Numbered from the stretch's first letter, positions 1 through 12,166 are shown. The stretch: DNA of 64,000 bases from Ananas comosus (GCF_001540865.1 NC_033640.1:6888910-6952909); one strand, 5' to 3'. Numbers and translations: made by a program. The notes: generated by a model not told the origin, from the letters alone.

Positions 1-3000
1 GAGCGCCGCTGGCAGCACAGGGAGGTCGTAGCACGGTATCATGATGCTTTATGGATATTCGTGTTCGTGGCATTATGTTGATAGCTGGTGATCGGCATTT
101 CTTTTATTGATCGCCGGGCAGTTCCGCCGATTGTATAGGCATTTTCCTTTAGGCCTACTTGCATCTGGGACAGTGATTGTAACTGACCATAACCCTTGAT
201 GTTGCGTGAGTTTGGCCCTCGCTGCCCAGTTAAGGGTAGGCGAACTGATGCATGCCAGTGGAATTTACTGCAACTACACAAACTAGGTGAGTTGATTACG
301 TATGGGCATGACTTGTTTGACAGCAGTATTAATGCCACCATAGATTCGCACGAACAGACCGTGACCTTTCGGGAACCGGTCAGCAGGAGTTTTTTTGTTT
401 ATAAAGGGTGCAGAGTTCATTGTTCGGCAATGCCATTACTCTGTCGCGAGCACGCCAGTTGATTTCGAGGGTTGTTAGCCTACTTGGCTAGCCTTTCTAT
501 GATGACGGAAACCCGTCAGATTGATGATATTCCAGAGTTGTGCGAGAAATCTGGGGATGTGGTTTTCCCAGCTGAGTTATGCCGGCATGCACCTGATAGG
601 GAAGTGGATGTTTGTGATTGATCTTGCTGCCCTAGGGACAACTCCCTATTTTCTAAAGCACCTATAGAATGGCACGCCGCGTGAGTTTGAAAAGAGCTGA
701 ATTACAATGACAAGATCTTTTAGACTAAAGGATTTATTCGACGACGTGTGTCGCTTGGGGGGCAACCGGTGTTTTGTCAAGCAAGAAAGCTGGAATCTCT
801 TCGATTGTGCGTGGATTATCGAGAATCAACAAGTCACAATCAAGAACAAATATCCGTTGCCCAGAATTGATGACTTATTCCGAATTCAAACTGCAAGATC
901 GATAAGTATACTCCAAAAATCGATTTGCAATCGGGCTAATCATCAAGCGTCAAAGATTATAGCTGAAGATGTTGTCTATAGACTGGCTTTAGAACACGGT
1001 ATGGCATTATGAATTACAGTCATGCCTTTTGGATTGATAATGCGCCAGGCCAGCTTTATGGATTGTAATGAACCGTGTCTTTAAGCCCTATTTGGGATAG
1101 CATTCGTAGTAAGTGGTTTATGACGATGATCTTGATCTATTCTCGAAGTGACTAAGAGCATGAAGTACCATTTGAGAGTGGTGTTGCAAGTATTATCGAG
1201 AAAAGGAACTGTTTGCCAAGTTTAAAGAAATGCGATTTTGGCTTCGAGAATCCGCTCATGCGCCGCCCTGGCATTTCTGGCCATTAGTGATTTTCACAGT
1301 AAACTGGGATTAACTGTGGATCAGCAGAAGATTGAAGCGATTAAGAGATTGGCCTAGGCCGACCAGTGTCACAGAGATTCGAGTTTCTTGGTTTTGTGCG
1401 GATACTACCGAAGATTTGTAGAGGGATTGTGCAAAGATGTCTACTCCTGCTCACTCGACTCACAGCATAAAAGGAGCTAAGTTTCTGTGGAACGAAAGCC
1501 TGTGAAAGAAGCTTCAAGAACTGAAGGAACAGATTGGACTACCCGCCCCAAAATTCTGGCACTGGCTGTTACTCGGAGTGACTATGTCGCACTTTACAGC
1601 GATGCGTCGTTGAATGGCTTAGGGTGTGTTATAATGCAGAATGGCCAGGTGATGGCTTATGCTCACGCCAATTAAAGGATTATAAAAGAACTAACCGCTA
1701 CACATGATCTGGGAGTTAGCAGCGGTGGTATTTGCCTAAAGCTTTGGCGCCACTACCCTCTACGGCGCAGCGTCTGGGCGAGGTTTACACGATCATAAGA
1801 GCTAAAGTATCTGTTTACTTCAGAAGGAGATTAAACTTGAGGCCAAGTAGATGTTGGAGTTGCTCAAGGATTATGATTTCGACCATTCTATCTATCATCC
1901 GGGAAAAGCTAATGTGTGTAGCAGATGCTTTAAGTTCGAAAAATGCGACGGAAATTTTGGCGATGTTCGATAAGCCTGATACGCCTATGGCAGAATTCCA
2001 TGTCGTTAGTGGTGGCGGAGCCTACCCTGCCTCGATTCGAATTAAAGAAAAGCAAGCCTCAAGACTGAATCCTGCAAAAGATTCGAGCAAAGATCACTGT
2101 GATCCAATTGGCGATTTTCGACGTGGATATCAGGGATTCTGAAAAAATTCGGCTGATAGATTTGTGGTGCCTGCCAATCCAGATATTAAAGAAGAAATTC
2201 TTGAAGAGTCACACCGGCTGCGCCGTATACTGTACACCCTGGAAGTACAAGGTATAAAGATTGAAGTTAACCTACTGGTGGCCGGAATGAAAAAGGAAGT
2301 TGCAGACTTTGTAGCTAAAGTGCTTACAATGTCACAAGTATAAAGCGAACCATACGACTTCCCTGCGGAAACCCTTCAGAGTTTACCCATACGAGCATGT
2401 GGAAGTGGGAGAGGATTACTATGGATTTTTATCTTGATTACCTCGCTCACAAGCAGGTCACGATGCATTTGGGTAATGTGGATGATTAAACCAAATCTGC
2501 GCACTTTATCCAATCCACACAAACGCTGGTCAGGGGAGAGAACTCGCTATCAAAGTGTAGCCTTGACGAAATTGTGCAGATTACATGGGAGTACCAGCTC
2601 TAATTGTTTCTGACTGTCTACCGGAAGAAGATACCGATTTGTTTCACATTTCTGGAGAATTACAGAGGCCTTGGGACCCGATTGTGATTTTAGTAACTGC
2701 TTTCCACCCCAGAGTGATGGGCAGTCCTGAGCGTACCATCCAGACCCTTTGAGAATGTTTGAGGGCCTGTGTGATTTGACTACCGGGCAGTTGGCCACAT
2801 TTCCTCCGATGGCTGAATTTGCTATAACAAACGTTATCACGCAAGTATTCAGATGGCACCGTTTGAAGCCATGTATGGTAGTAAAGTCGTAGATCACCAT
2901 TCAATTGAGTGAAGTGGGTGAGAGGTTAGTGTTGGTTCAGATGTACTGCAAGAAGCTGAAGCTAAAAGTGCGACTTGCCGCGAGAACGTCTACTAGACAG

Positions 3001-3517
3001 CGTCAAAGTCGACAAGAAGAGTTATGCGGATAAACGTCGCCGAAGAAACTTGAATTTCAAGTCGGCCGATCATAGTATTTTTTGAAGGTTTCACCGCGAA
3101 AGGAGTTAAAGATTGGCATTCGAGGAAAAGTTAAGGCCATCGGTATTAATTGGAGCCCTACGAGGTGTTGGAGCGGAATAGGCGCACCCGTAGCATATCG
3201 CTTGCTTGGGCCGCAGAACCTATCGGGAGTGCATAATGTGTTTTCATGTGTCCACATCGTAACTATGTATTTGATCCAACACACATACCTTGAGAGTGCT
3301 CCCCGATAAAAAAAACCAGTGGAATTTACAGAGATTTGAGCCTTCGAGGAGCATCCAAGTGAGGATACTAGCTCGAAAGTGAAACGCTTCGTAAGTCGCA
3401 GAGATACCGCACGTGAAAATCCTTTGGAGCAATCACGAGGAACGGGAAACCCACTTGGGAACTGGAAAGTGCAAATGGCAAGAGCACTATCCTATCTTTT
3501 CTCGACAGAATCTTGAG
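1..3517 (+). pseudogene. Decayed Ty3/gypsy (Tekay/Del-like chromovirus) polyprotein, 3' portion
   Basis: Retrotransposon pol remnant reading left to right with many stops and frame changes. Conceptual translation across frames gives, in order: a protease tail (about 280-520, with an ATID..EQTVTF block), the protease-RT linker (about 530-670), reverse transcriptase (about 700-1330, with the VTIKNKYPLPRIDDLF block), RNase H (about 1585-1960, YSDASLNGLGCV and IYHPGKANV), integrase (about 2160-3000, including HPQSDGQSERTIQ and AEFAYN blocks), and a C-terminal region (about 3040-3300). The C-terminus (about 3310-3515) resembles the chromodomain tail of Tekay/Del chromoviruses (WSN..EE.TWE pattern). 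No long ORF survives, so it is dead. The 5' LTR and gag lie outside the window. It is followed directly by a polypurine tract and an LTR. Family assignment rests on recalled motifs. Confidence 0.88.
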
Positions 3518-3556
3518 GTAAAGTGATTTCAAGTTTCGCGACGGAAAACTTCTTTT

Positions 3557-3570
3557 TAGGGAGGGGTGAA
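3557..3570 (+). other. Polypurine tract of the gypsy element
   Basis: A purine-rich stretch (TAGGGAGGGGTGAA) lies directly before the TG that opens the LTR at 3571, as expected for the plus-strand primer of a gypsy element whose pol reads in the same direction. Confidence 0.75.
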
Positions 3571-6239
3571 TGTAATACACTGAACTTTTGCAAATTGGCG
3601 AAAGTTCGAGTGTGTGGAATGGTGTGGGGTCACTCTACATGTTGCTAAAAAGTTAGAATAAGTGTTGGGACAAGTTTTGAGAGTGATTGGAAATGCAAAA
3701 AATAAGAAATGCAATTGACCTGCGAAATTGAGCATTTTTCTGCTTGCTGTACCCGGTACACGCCATCATTGTACCGGTACAAGCTTGCAAGACTTCGTGG
3801 CCAGCTTGGATATTTGGTAATTTCACATTGGATACCTACCCTATTTGATCCCAGCACGGCTCTGGACTTCAGTGAGTACTGCAAAAAGTTCTGGAAAAGC
3901 TTCTCTTCGCCTTCTTACTCTCGTCTCTCTCTAGGGTTTACTCCCATCTCTAACGTCGATTCGCCGATTTCGCTCGGTTTTCGTCGCCGCGTGCGTTCTT
4001 ACGTATTTGTCGAGCGTTGCAGCCCCCTTTGTGCACGTGTGAGGAGGTTTTTGGAGGCTCTTTTGCTGTCCTGAACCCAGTGGCGAGTGCTGTCTGGAGG
4101 CGTTGAGAAGGTAAACGCACTCGATTTTCTCCATTAATCGAACGTTCGACGAGTACGTTATTTGTTGCTTTTGAGCTATTGCTTCATAGTTGCTTTAATC
4201 TGAGATTCAAGCAATTAAAATTGGATTATTTAGGCTGTGAATTAACCTTCTTAAGACCTGGAATAAAAGCTACTTTGAAGCTTAATGTGGAATATGTTAG
4301 CCATTTATGAAGCATATGAACGAAATGCAAATTGTTACGCGAATTGATACAATTTAGAATTATTTCTTCGCAGAGAACTTGATCCCGGTCTTCAAGCTTC
4401 GTTGAGCCTGAATTTGTAACCTTAGAAGCTGGTTTGGAAGATATCTAACCTGAGGTAAGCAGCGAATTTCAGTTAGAAAACTAGAATTTGCAGATTTCCG
4501 ACTATATTTTGCTATATATGTTGATATTGACTGCCGTCTCGATGTCTCGTTCCGCACGCAGAGTGCGAACGAGCTTGATCCGTCGTGAGCGACGTTGTGA
4601 GAGCTCTTGGAGGCGTCTCTTTGGAGTATTTGTACACTAGTCCAAAACAGGGATTTAAAGAAGTTCTTTGTATTAAGTGAATATTAGGTCGAAATCGACA
4701 TTTTCGGCGTGATTTAATCGATCATTGACGGTTCGTTTTCCAGCCAGCAATGAGGCTTCGTTGAGCCGTTGTGGGACTATCTTGTAGATAATCGGAGCCT
4801 AGTACTAGGTGCGGCTCGAGCCTAACAGAGCAAGTGAAGCCTCCTCTGATGTTCTATATTACTATAGAATTGATACAGTTGTAGTTTTTGTGATTGATTA
4901 CAGAAATTTGAGACGATCCACTCTATGATTATATGTATTGATATGTAATACATATGATCATGAATAAGAACTCTATGAAGTAGAGAAGTACTCATGGCAT
5001 AAGTGTCTTTATGCTATTTATGTTCGTATTTAGTCTTAAGAATAATAATGGACATACTAATGAAGTGCTTAGTAGCAGTGGAGAACAATGATATTCCCCT
5101 GTGACTTTGTGAGAACCATGACATTCTCATTGACTCTAACATAGGGAACTATGACATGCTCAATAACTATGTTGATAGTTGCCATAACTAGTGGAGATTA
5201 TAATGCTATGTGATTAGCTTTACCCCTTAATGTTTACAATTAAGTGATTACTAGCTTTGTTACTATTGGTGTATGATATTCCCGATCCCAGAGGATCGAA
5301 CGGGTTCTGAACTTTGTATGTGAAAATATGAAAATTGCAGACCATGGGAATAATGGACTTTTGATTGCTTGCCATCCGTGCTCATTCGCACAACCAGCTT
5401 GTGAGGGGGTAGCTCCCTACCAAGGCGCACTCCGGAAGTTAGGCCTATTCGCGACAGTTGCTCGCCCGTGCGGATTTTGGATGCCGAGTGGATTGCCGTG
5501 GGGAGTGTATACTACCTACGAGGGCCATTAGGCCGGCGCAAGCTGGGCTACCATTGAGTAGATCGCCTATGAATTGAAAGGAAAGTGCTAAAGGAAAATT
5601 TGGACGTAACGAATAATACAGTTTAAGTTAAGGTAGTTACTTACATCACTATGCTACGTTTATGTTATAGTAGTAGCCATGCTTCTATGCATTCAGTTAA
5701 TTCAATTACTGTTGATGCTATGATCACATGTGTTTTAACATGTTCATTATTTGTTAACATTGCCTTATGAATTGTTAGCATTGAAATTATATCAGCAAAA
5801 TTACTGCTTTTATATTTCCATTCTGTACATCTCGAGCTAGTGGTGTAATTCGCCAGAGGCTGCGGCTTACCACTGGAACTATTGTTAATAGTTCTACACC
5901 CTTTTGGTGTTGTTTTTTACAGAGCCTGTTACAGGAGAGGCTAGGGATCGTGGCAAGGGAGTCGGCCTAGTAGGGATACTAGGAGCGTGCTAGTCGATCA
6001 CTGTTACTCGGCTACGCCGAGGGTGATGATCCATATATATATAGAGAGACCACCATTGTATCTATTCTTTTGTACACCCGTGATGTATATTTACTTTCGG
6101 GAGAATGATAGTAGTGTTATCTTCTCTTTTTGCTGTGATCATGGTTTGTATACACTTTGGATTTTGACTCGGATTGGATACTCGTTGTATATCGACTTGT
6201 ACTTTGCTCTGATATCAGGATAGGACTCTCTTGTTTTAG
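3571..6239 (+). repeat. Gypsy 3' LTR, family A, cut by the assembly gap
   Basis: Starts TGTAATACACTG directly after the polypurine tract. It is homologous throughout to the solo LTR at 22008-24437 (opposite strand). For example, the block at 5340-5550 matches 22700-22960 in reverse complement. The terminal CA is not present because the sequence runs into the N block at 6241. A palindromic TGTACCGGTACA motif lies near 3768-3780. ORFs predicted inside it are random. Confidence 0.85.
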
Positions 6240-6240
6240 A

Positions 6241-6340
6241 NNNNNNNNNNNNNNNNNNNNNNNNNNNNNNNNNNNNNNNNNNNNNNNNNNNNNNNNNNNN
6301 NNNNNNNNNNNNNNNNNNNNNNNNNNNNNNNNNNNNNNNN
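6241..6340. other. Assembly gap of 100 N
   Basis: Exactly 100 Ns, the usual placeholder for a gap of unknown size. Left of it is the family-A LTR; right of it is the last codon of the AHL gene. The AHL stop codon and the LTR end are both hidden here, so adjacency of the two sides is not proved. Confidence 0.98.
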
Positions 6341-7223
6341 AGAAGGGCCGTCGGCCGCCGCCCCAACCGTAGGGCTCCGACGGCACCGGCACACTTCCGC
6401 CGAGGAGGTTCTGCGGGAGCCCGTGGAATGCGTTCATCGCGGCGGCGGCGGCGGCGGCGGATGGCGGCTGGTCGTCCTCCTCGAGCGGCAGGCGCTCGTA
6501 GGCGGCGTTGGCGAAGGACGCGGCCATTATGATCACGGGTCCAGACGCGATGAGCGACCCGACGACGCTCCCCCCGACGACCTGACCCTGGCCGCCGGAG
6601 AGGTAGACGGTGAGCCCGGTGGCCTCCGGCGGGGCCGGCGGGGGGAGGAAGGATCCGGAGAGGGAGAGAATTTCGAAGTGGCCGTGCAGGTTCAGCACGG
6701 CGCCGCTCTGCGACGACGCTGCTGCGGCTGCGGCGGCGGCGGAGGCCGGGGGCTGCCGCAGCGCGACGTTGGTGACGGTGCCGACGCCGCTGAGAACGCA
6801 GACGCCGCGCTGCCGCCGCCGCGCGAAGGCCGCCACGCTCTCCGCGACGTCGCACCCGCCCGCCACCTCCATCACGTGCGTCCGCAGCGCGTTGGCGCTG
6901 TCCCGCGTGATCACGATCGGCGGCTTCGCCTTGTTCTTCGACCCCGCCGGGCGTCCCCGCGGCCTCCGGTTCACATCGTTACTATTATTATTATTATTAT
7001 TATTATTGCCGTCGCCGTCGCCGCCGCTGTTGTTGTTGTTGTTGTTGTTGTTGTTGCTGCTGTCGTTGGCGTTGTCGTCGTCGTCGTCGTCGTAGTCGCG
7101 CTTCTTGCCGCGGCTGCGCAGGTCGTCGTCGGATTTGAGCTGAGGGTGGAGGTGGTGGTGGTGAAAGTCTTGGAATAATGGGGGAAGATGATGGCCATGT
7201 GTTGATGCTGTTACCGGATCCAT
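6341..7223 (-). CDS. AT-hook motif nuclear-localized (AHL) DNA-binding protein, stop codon in gap
   Basis: Intronless minus-strand gene starting at the ATG at 7223, with 294 codons readable before the N block. The protein has a His-rich N-terminus (residues 9-27), an acidic Asp run (45-50), long Asn runs (57-80), one AT-hook with the [14 protein letters not shown] pattern (88-101), a PPC/DUF296 domain (about 112-250) with the signature GHFEIL in place of the common GRFEIL, and Ala runs at 161-169 and 256-262. The end reads [10 protein letters not shown], the usual AHL C-terminus, and the next visible base is T, compatible with a stop. One AT-hook plus no intron fits clade A (type I) AHLs. These bind the minor groove of AT-rich DNA through the AT-hook and form homo- or hetero-oligomers through PPC, acting in the nucleus on growth and development genes. 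The exact orthologue is not determinable. Confidence 0.93.
6979..7092 (-). repeat. Trinucleotide repeats coding Asn/Asp runs in AHL
   Basis: Consecutive trinucleotide tracts (TTA/ATT, GTT, GTC on the plus strand) encode the Asn and Asp runs of the AHL N-terminus. They keep frame and lie outside the DNA-binding and PPC domains, so length variation should be tolerated. Confidence 0.85.
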
Positions 7224-7395
7224 AAACTTGCCCTAATTAAATTTCTTTCTTTCTTTTTTTTTCTTCTTCTTCCCTTTTATTTTCCTTTTTATTTTTCCCC
7301 CTAAATACAAAGAACAGGTGGGATGGGGCAAAACCTAGGAGATGGAACAGTGAAGAGAAAGCAAAGGGGGAAGAACCAAAGAAAAGGAGATGAGA

Positions 7396-7435
<40 letters not shown>

Positions 7436-7709
7436 ACAATAATTTTCATTAACTATTCAATTAAGAAAAAAAGAAAAAGGCTAAAAGGAGGAGAAGTAGA
7501 GGAAAGATCAAAAGAAAGACGGCGCCCTGCCTCCTCCCTTTTTCCTATCTCTCCTTTCTTTTTTTGAAAAAGAAAAATTATAGTAAATAAATAGAAGAGT
7601 CATATACCACAACCAATGCTACTCCTCACCAGAAACAAAATGGAGGCATTTCTCTTGTCACCCACCAACTTCTCAGCTGATTCCAAAATTAAGCATCTTA
7701 TTATAACCC

Positions 7710-7751
<42 letters not shown>

Positions 7752-8553
7752 NAACGAAAAGATTGAATGAGCCCTGTGAAAGTACTGTCCTCCACGTGCG
7801 AAGCTCTGGCAATGGGTCCAAAGACTGCACGCACTGCCACCCGCCCGACCCGACTCGTGTTTGTGCCATGCGTGTATTTTTGTCAAGAACTTTACTCTCA
7901 TATTTTCCTAAGTAACTAGCTTGAGGGCAAGTGAGTATATAAAGAGTAACAACAAGCTTTTGATTTTCAATGTGGGACTAAGCTGCCGAGGAAGCCCATA
8001 GAGTAAACTGAAGTTTTAAATCACTGATATAATATTAACACTAACATAAAATACCTCTTGTAGATCAATCTTGAGATGCCATTTCTGTACCAGGACATCA
8101 TAAGATCGACTTATCTTCATCTCTCTCTCTCTCTCTCTCAATCAGTAAAAGCATATACTCAAAAGCTTTTATCTCTGTCCTGCTTCTGCATCTGCCTCTA
8201 TTTGCAGTAATTACTAGCTAGCACAGCATCTGACAAAATGAAAAACTTGGATTTTTTGCTGCATAGAAGGCAAAAATGAGCTATTGAGATCTAAAAGATC
8301 TGACCATCTATCCGCTACATAGAAAAACTGTTGAGAGAGGATTTTGTTACAAACTTTTCCTCCCAATATTCTCAGATGACACTTCAGAAAATAACACTAT
8401 GCTATACGACAGGTCCAAAAACACGGCATATCATAATACAAGCTAACTCTGCTGACAACTTTCATGCACTTCAACGTATTTTCTCTCTATACATCTGTAT
8501 CCTACTGTGCCATCAATATTTTTCTATACTCGAACAAATAATGAAACAACCGA
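7224..8553. other. Intergenic: AHL upstream region and MYB 3' flank, with GA/CT microsatellites
   Basis: No gene seen. It holds the 5'UTR and promoter of the AHL gene (minus strand), with a (GA)n tract at 7398-7431, a (CT)n tract at 7712-7751 interrupted by an N at 7752, and a shorter (CT)n near 8121-8138. GA/CT tracts upstream of plant developmental genes are often bound by GAGA-binding BPC proteins; that role is inference here. The two genes are tandem on the minus strand, so this is also the 3' flank of the MYB gene. Confidence 0.7.
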
Positions 8554-10980
8554 TCAAGAACAACCAGGCGAGGAGATTGTCAACTCTAAATTGATTCCGT
8601 TCTTTGCAGCAGTTGTATTTGCAATGCAATTCGGATACTCAATGCTCTTCTTTCTGCATATAGGAACGTCTTCACTCGTATCGAACTCGATGCTCGACCC
8701 GACCTCACTTGTTTCTTCGCAACTCTTCGGCATCCGATGCACCAAGGAAGAGAGAGAAAGCTCATAGTTCAGTTCTCTCTGAGGCTTCTGGTGATTGCAT
8801 ATCAGCTGAAACAGCTGCAGCATGGATGCAAAATTAGTAGCTAATAATATGTTGCAATTACAGAAACCGTAATGCGTCTATTTTACTGATTAAACTTTTT
8901 AAAGTGGTGGGCAATTGAACCTGATCTCCTGTCCCAAAGCAGCCATTTCGCGGATTAAATTCTCTGTTCTTTGCTGCCCAATCTCTCAAGACTTTGTCAA
9001 TTGATGGTCTGTAAATATTCCAGCAGAGAGAATTTAGAGTAGATGGAGAGATTCTTTCTTCGTAACTCAAGGGTACTAGGAAATATATAAAACTTCTTAA
9101 TTTATTCTTGTAAAGAAGGGATAAGTTGAAACTTAATTAATACCCACATTTGGTAGGAGTGGTTGCAACTGAGGAGGAAATTGAGTTGTACTGGGTCTCT
9201 GTGGTGGCTTTCAGAAGTGTAATTGTGGAAATTGTCGTGCCGAACTCGGTCTTGCTCGGTGGATATGAGGTTTTGAAGTGTGGAAGTGCTACACATGCTT
9301 CTGTACATCTGAAATCGATAGGAAATAGCAAGTTAGATGAGGCAGTAAGTTATTTTCATGTGTTTTATAAGAATTGTCACAGCATTAATTTCTTTCTCTG
9401 AGCTGTTATCAGAAAAAAAAAAAAAGAAAAAGGAAAAAAAGAGCATGGTTAATTAATTCTCATTGTGAGCCAATTAATTAGCTAGAAGAAGATTTCTTTT
9501 TGATATCTTGTATTGGGAGAATTTACCTGCAGATGGCTTTTAATATGAGATATGTTGACTCCCTTCACAGCCATCAGCTGCAAAATTCGCTTAGGCGTCG
9601 CTTCTGCAATAACAAGAAGGCAATGATCAAGCATCAGAAAATTAAGATGAATTAATTCATGCATTTCAGAGTTTCTTAAGTACTTGTTCTAACTTTTCCT
9701 CATTATATTAGTCATTTTGTGATACAGTAGTATAGTTTTCAAATTTGAAAAATCAATCCCACATCTGATAACGCGGCGCAGTAGAACTGATAGTCAAATA
9801 AAAGACAAGCATACTGGTGTAATTAGTAAATGAAGTTTACGAGTATAGCATGGTAATTAATTAAGGTGCAATCAATAGTAGTTGATCTTGGTTAATTGCA
9901 TGTACATATAATAGGTAAAAATGTATAAAACTTACCCCCTCAACTGTACATCATTCGTATTTTGATTTTGCTATCTAACCTTTTAATGTATTTGATTTCA
10001 GTCAGTTAATAACTCTTTAACTCCGAATATTTGAATATGTTGTTCATCTTTACAGATTTAATTAACATATTTTATGCAATATATGCAAATGTAATTCTTT
10101 TTAAGTAGTTAGCTTAAACTTGGTGTCCGAATTCAAATGACTTAAATCAAACAAATTGAAAGATTGGGCATCAAATTTAAAATTTTGAAAGGTCGGATAA
10201 TCCAATCAAAATGGTCTATATATAGTTTAGATAAGTTCTATGCATTTTTACCTATATAATAATTAATGTTACTGCTCCTACACGAGGGATTATTTCATGC
10301 TAATATTAATTAGCCAATAATTTCTTTATCTATCTACACTAATACTAGGATATCAATCTGAACTTTTCATATATAGTCACTGTTGAGAACTATTTAGTCA
10401 AGAATTTCTTGTTCCATGTACACTAATATTAGGTAATTGATCTAAAGATAATTATCATAGGCACCGATAAGAAATATTTATCAATAATTTCTTCTTCTAT
10501 CTATGTACACCAATATTAGCACCCTCCCTATTAATTCCTCCAAGGAAAAAATTATCCTTAATTTCTTTTAGCTCTATGTAGCTTACCTTTACCATTATTA
10601 TGACAACGTACACACATATACAATTTTTGGTTAGCATAATAATAATAATTAATTTTATTTTGTGGCTCTTATATTACATAACTATACGTACACTTCGATT
10701 GGATCAAACATATATATGTTATATATGCACAAGCACCTAGCTAGTACACAGTTTCAGGTTCCTTATTTTCTGCAGAAGAAACTTAATTATTTCATGTTGC
10801 AGCAGTATATGTATATATAAGACCTGGCTCTATGAAAACGTTGGGCTTCAAATTGAAGTTCTACTAGTTGAGAATTGGTCGACGGCGTTATTCCATTTCT
10901 TTTCCATTTCTGAAGAGAAGTTATTTTCTTTTCTTTTCTTTTCTTTTATGTAAGTGTATGCATGTAAACAATCGCGAGTT

Positions 10981-11021
<41 letters not shown>

Positions 11022-11110
11022 ACAAACCATTTAAAATTAAGCTCTATCAATTGATTGAGGACTTCTCTTATTATTTTGGTTTCTCATGTGTAAGTGTACG
11101 CATATTTTGA

Positions 11111-11153
<43 letters not shown>

Positions 11154-11342
11154 AAACATGAAAAGAAGAGCAACTACATATGTACTAATCTCTCAAAAGG
11201 TTGGTAATGAAAACATACTGTTTGGTCCTCCGAGGGAATCGACGGCATCAGCGAAGCGGCGGTGGAGCTCCTCCGTCCACCGCATGCGAGGCACGTTGGA
11301 TCTGTTATACTGCCTCACCCCTCTCCTCTCCAATCCTCTCAT
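8554..11342 (-). CDS. G2-like/GARP MYB (SHLQ-class) transcription factor, five-exon model
   Basis: Assembled by eye from exons on the minus strand. Exon 1 is 11342-11219, starting at ATG 11342 and containing PRMRWTEELHRRFADAV with donor GTATGT. Exon 2 is 9603-9527, 77 bp, containing KATPKRILQLMAVKG and HIKSHLQ, with acceptor TTGCAG and donor GTAAAT. Exon 3 begins at 9308 with MYRSM after TTTCAG. Exon 4 is about 9075-8921, and exon 5 is 8814-8554 ending in a stop. Exons 1-2 together make the single MYB-like helix-turn-helix of the GARP/G2-like family; the 77-bp exon and the SHLQ|MYR boundary are conserved there. The VRQYNRS start resembles the subfamily of Arabidopsis At1g14600/At2g38300 (recalled). 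The product is a nuclear sequence-specific DNA-binding protein; target genes are unknown. The exon 3-4 junction is uncertain: the obvious donor at 9143 leaves a one-base frame mismatch, while a weaker donor at 9169 restores frame. Intron 1 is about 1.6 kb and contains a MITE and GA tracts. Confidence 0.82.
9911..10255. mobile_element. MITE in intron 1 of the MYB gene
   Basis: About 345 bp bounded by inverted termini. The left end reads ATAGGTAAAAATGTATA, and the right end, reverse-complemented, reads ATAGGTAAAAATGCATA, both followed by a similar AACTTA block. AT-rich interior, no ORF. Superfamily not assigned. Confidence 0.65.
10988..11151. repeat. Two (GA)n microsatellites in MYB intron 1
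   Basis: (GA)n tracts at about 10988-11018 and 11117-11151, close to the exon 1 donor at 11218. They are intronic and not coding, despite giving a polar open frame. Confidence 0.85.
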
Positions 11343-11404
11343 CTCTACCTCTCCCCCCCACAGTTCCTATCCTTCACAAAAGCTTGTGATGTGATAATTT
11401 ATGG

Positions 11405-11417
11405 CATATATATAAGG
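11405..11417 (-). promoter_or_regulatory. Probable TATA box of the MYB gene
   Basis: On the minus strand the sequence reads CCTTATATATATG, about 63-75 bp upstream of the ATG at 11342. The 5'UTR would be short. A family-A LTR fragment begins only about 40 bp further upstream. Confidence 0.45.
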
Positions 11418-11455
11418 AGCTTTAGTAATCACAAGTTAGGCAATATATGCTACCN

Positions 11456-11860
11456 CAGGAGAGGCTAGGGATCGTGGCAAGGGAGTCGCGCCTAGCTAGG
11501 CACTACTAGGAGCGTGCTAGTCGATCACCTTGTTACTCGGGCTACGGCCGAGGGTGATGTCCTTATGTGTAGAGAGACTACCATTGTACCTACTTTTTGT
11601 ATACCCAGTACTGTATATTTACTGTATGGATCAGATACTTTAGTTGTGATACTCATCTTTTGGTTGAGATTTCTGGACTATACTCCTTTACTCTATTGTT
11701 GATAGTATTGTTGACTGGTACTTTGCTCTGATATCGAGATAGAATTCTCTATGATCTTCTTCTTATCGACTTGCTTGGTTGTAGACGCCTTATATACTGC
11801 AGGTGTATGGCGGGTCTGTGCACGTACCGGTTATGCTTCCGCTGGTACCCGGGCGTGACA
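11456..11860 (+). repeat. 3'-terminal fragment of a family-A gypsy LTR
   Basis: Begins directly after a single N at 11455 and ends GGGCGTGACA, the LTR 3' terminus. Its first 300 bp are homologous to 5931-6239 but clearly diverged, so it is a separate copy and not the same molecule read twice. The end also matches the reverse complement of 22008-22100. The 5' two kilobases of the LTR are absent. Confidence 0.8.
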
Positions 11861-12163
11861 CAAATGCTAACAGCCAACTAGATATACTTTGGCTTACATA
11901 TAGTACATACATAAATTAATAAAGACTTTAGACAAAAAGAAGATTAAATTCATTTCGATAATGTTACCCACCTTCTCTTGATTCTTCAAGAAAAATGCTT
12001 TTTGACCTCTAAAGAATACTGAGAAAATTATAAAAATGGCTCTAACAAAGATAAAACTTTGAAAATCTCTCATTTGGAGAAAAATACTCAAAACAAAATC
12101 CTAAAAAAACTAATTTACCTCTCCACCTCCTAGCCCGAAGAAAGTGGGTTGAGAGGACTACCT
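11861..12163. other. AT-rich non-coding stretch
   Basis: No gene or clear element termini. Together with 13142-13483 it may belong to one old LTR-like repeat on the minus strand, because both pieces resemble the downstream (leader-proximal) half of the other minus-strand LTRs in the window. Confidence 0.35.
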
Positions 12164-12166
12164 TTA

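Noticed and set aside
3709..4074. 121-codon open frame in the LTR
   Set aside because: It lies wholly in the family-A LTR leader and has no domain; the corresponding solo LTR does not keep it open.
6139..7178. Several long open frames on both strands overlapping the AHL gene
   Set aside because: They are shadows of the GC-rich AHL coding sequence; only the frame from 7223 has AT-hook and PPC domains. Frames that cross the N block are artefacts.
5931..11760. The two family-A LTR pieces as one LTR assembled twice
   Set aside because: They differ by many substitutions and indels across 300 bp, so they are different copies, though a join error between copies remains possible.
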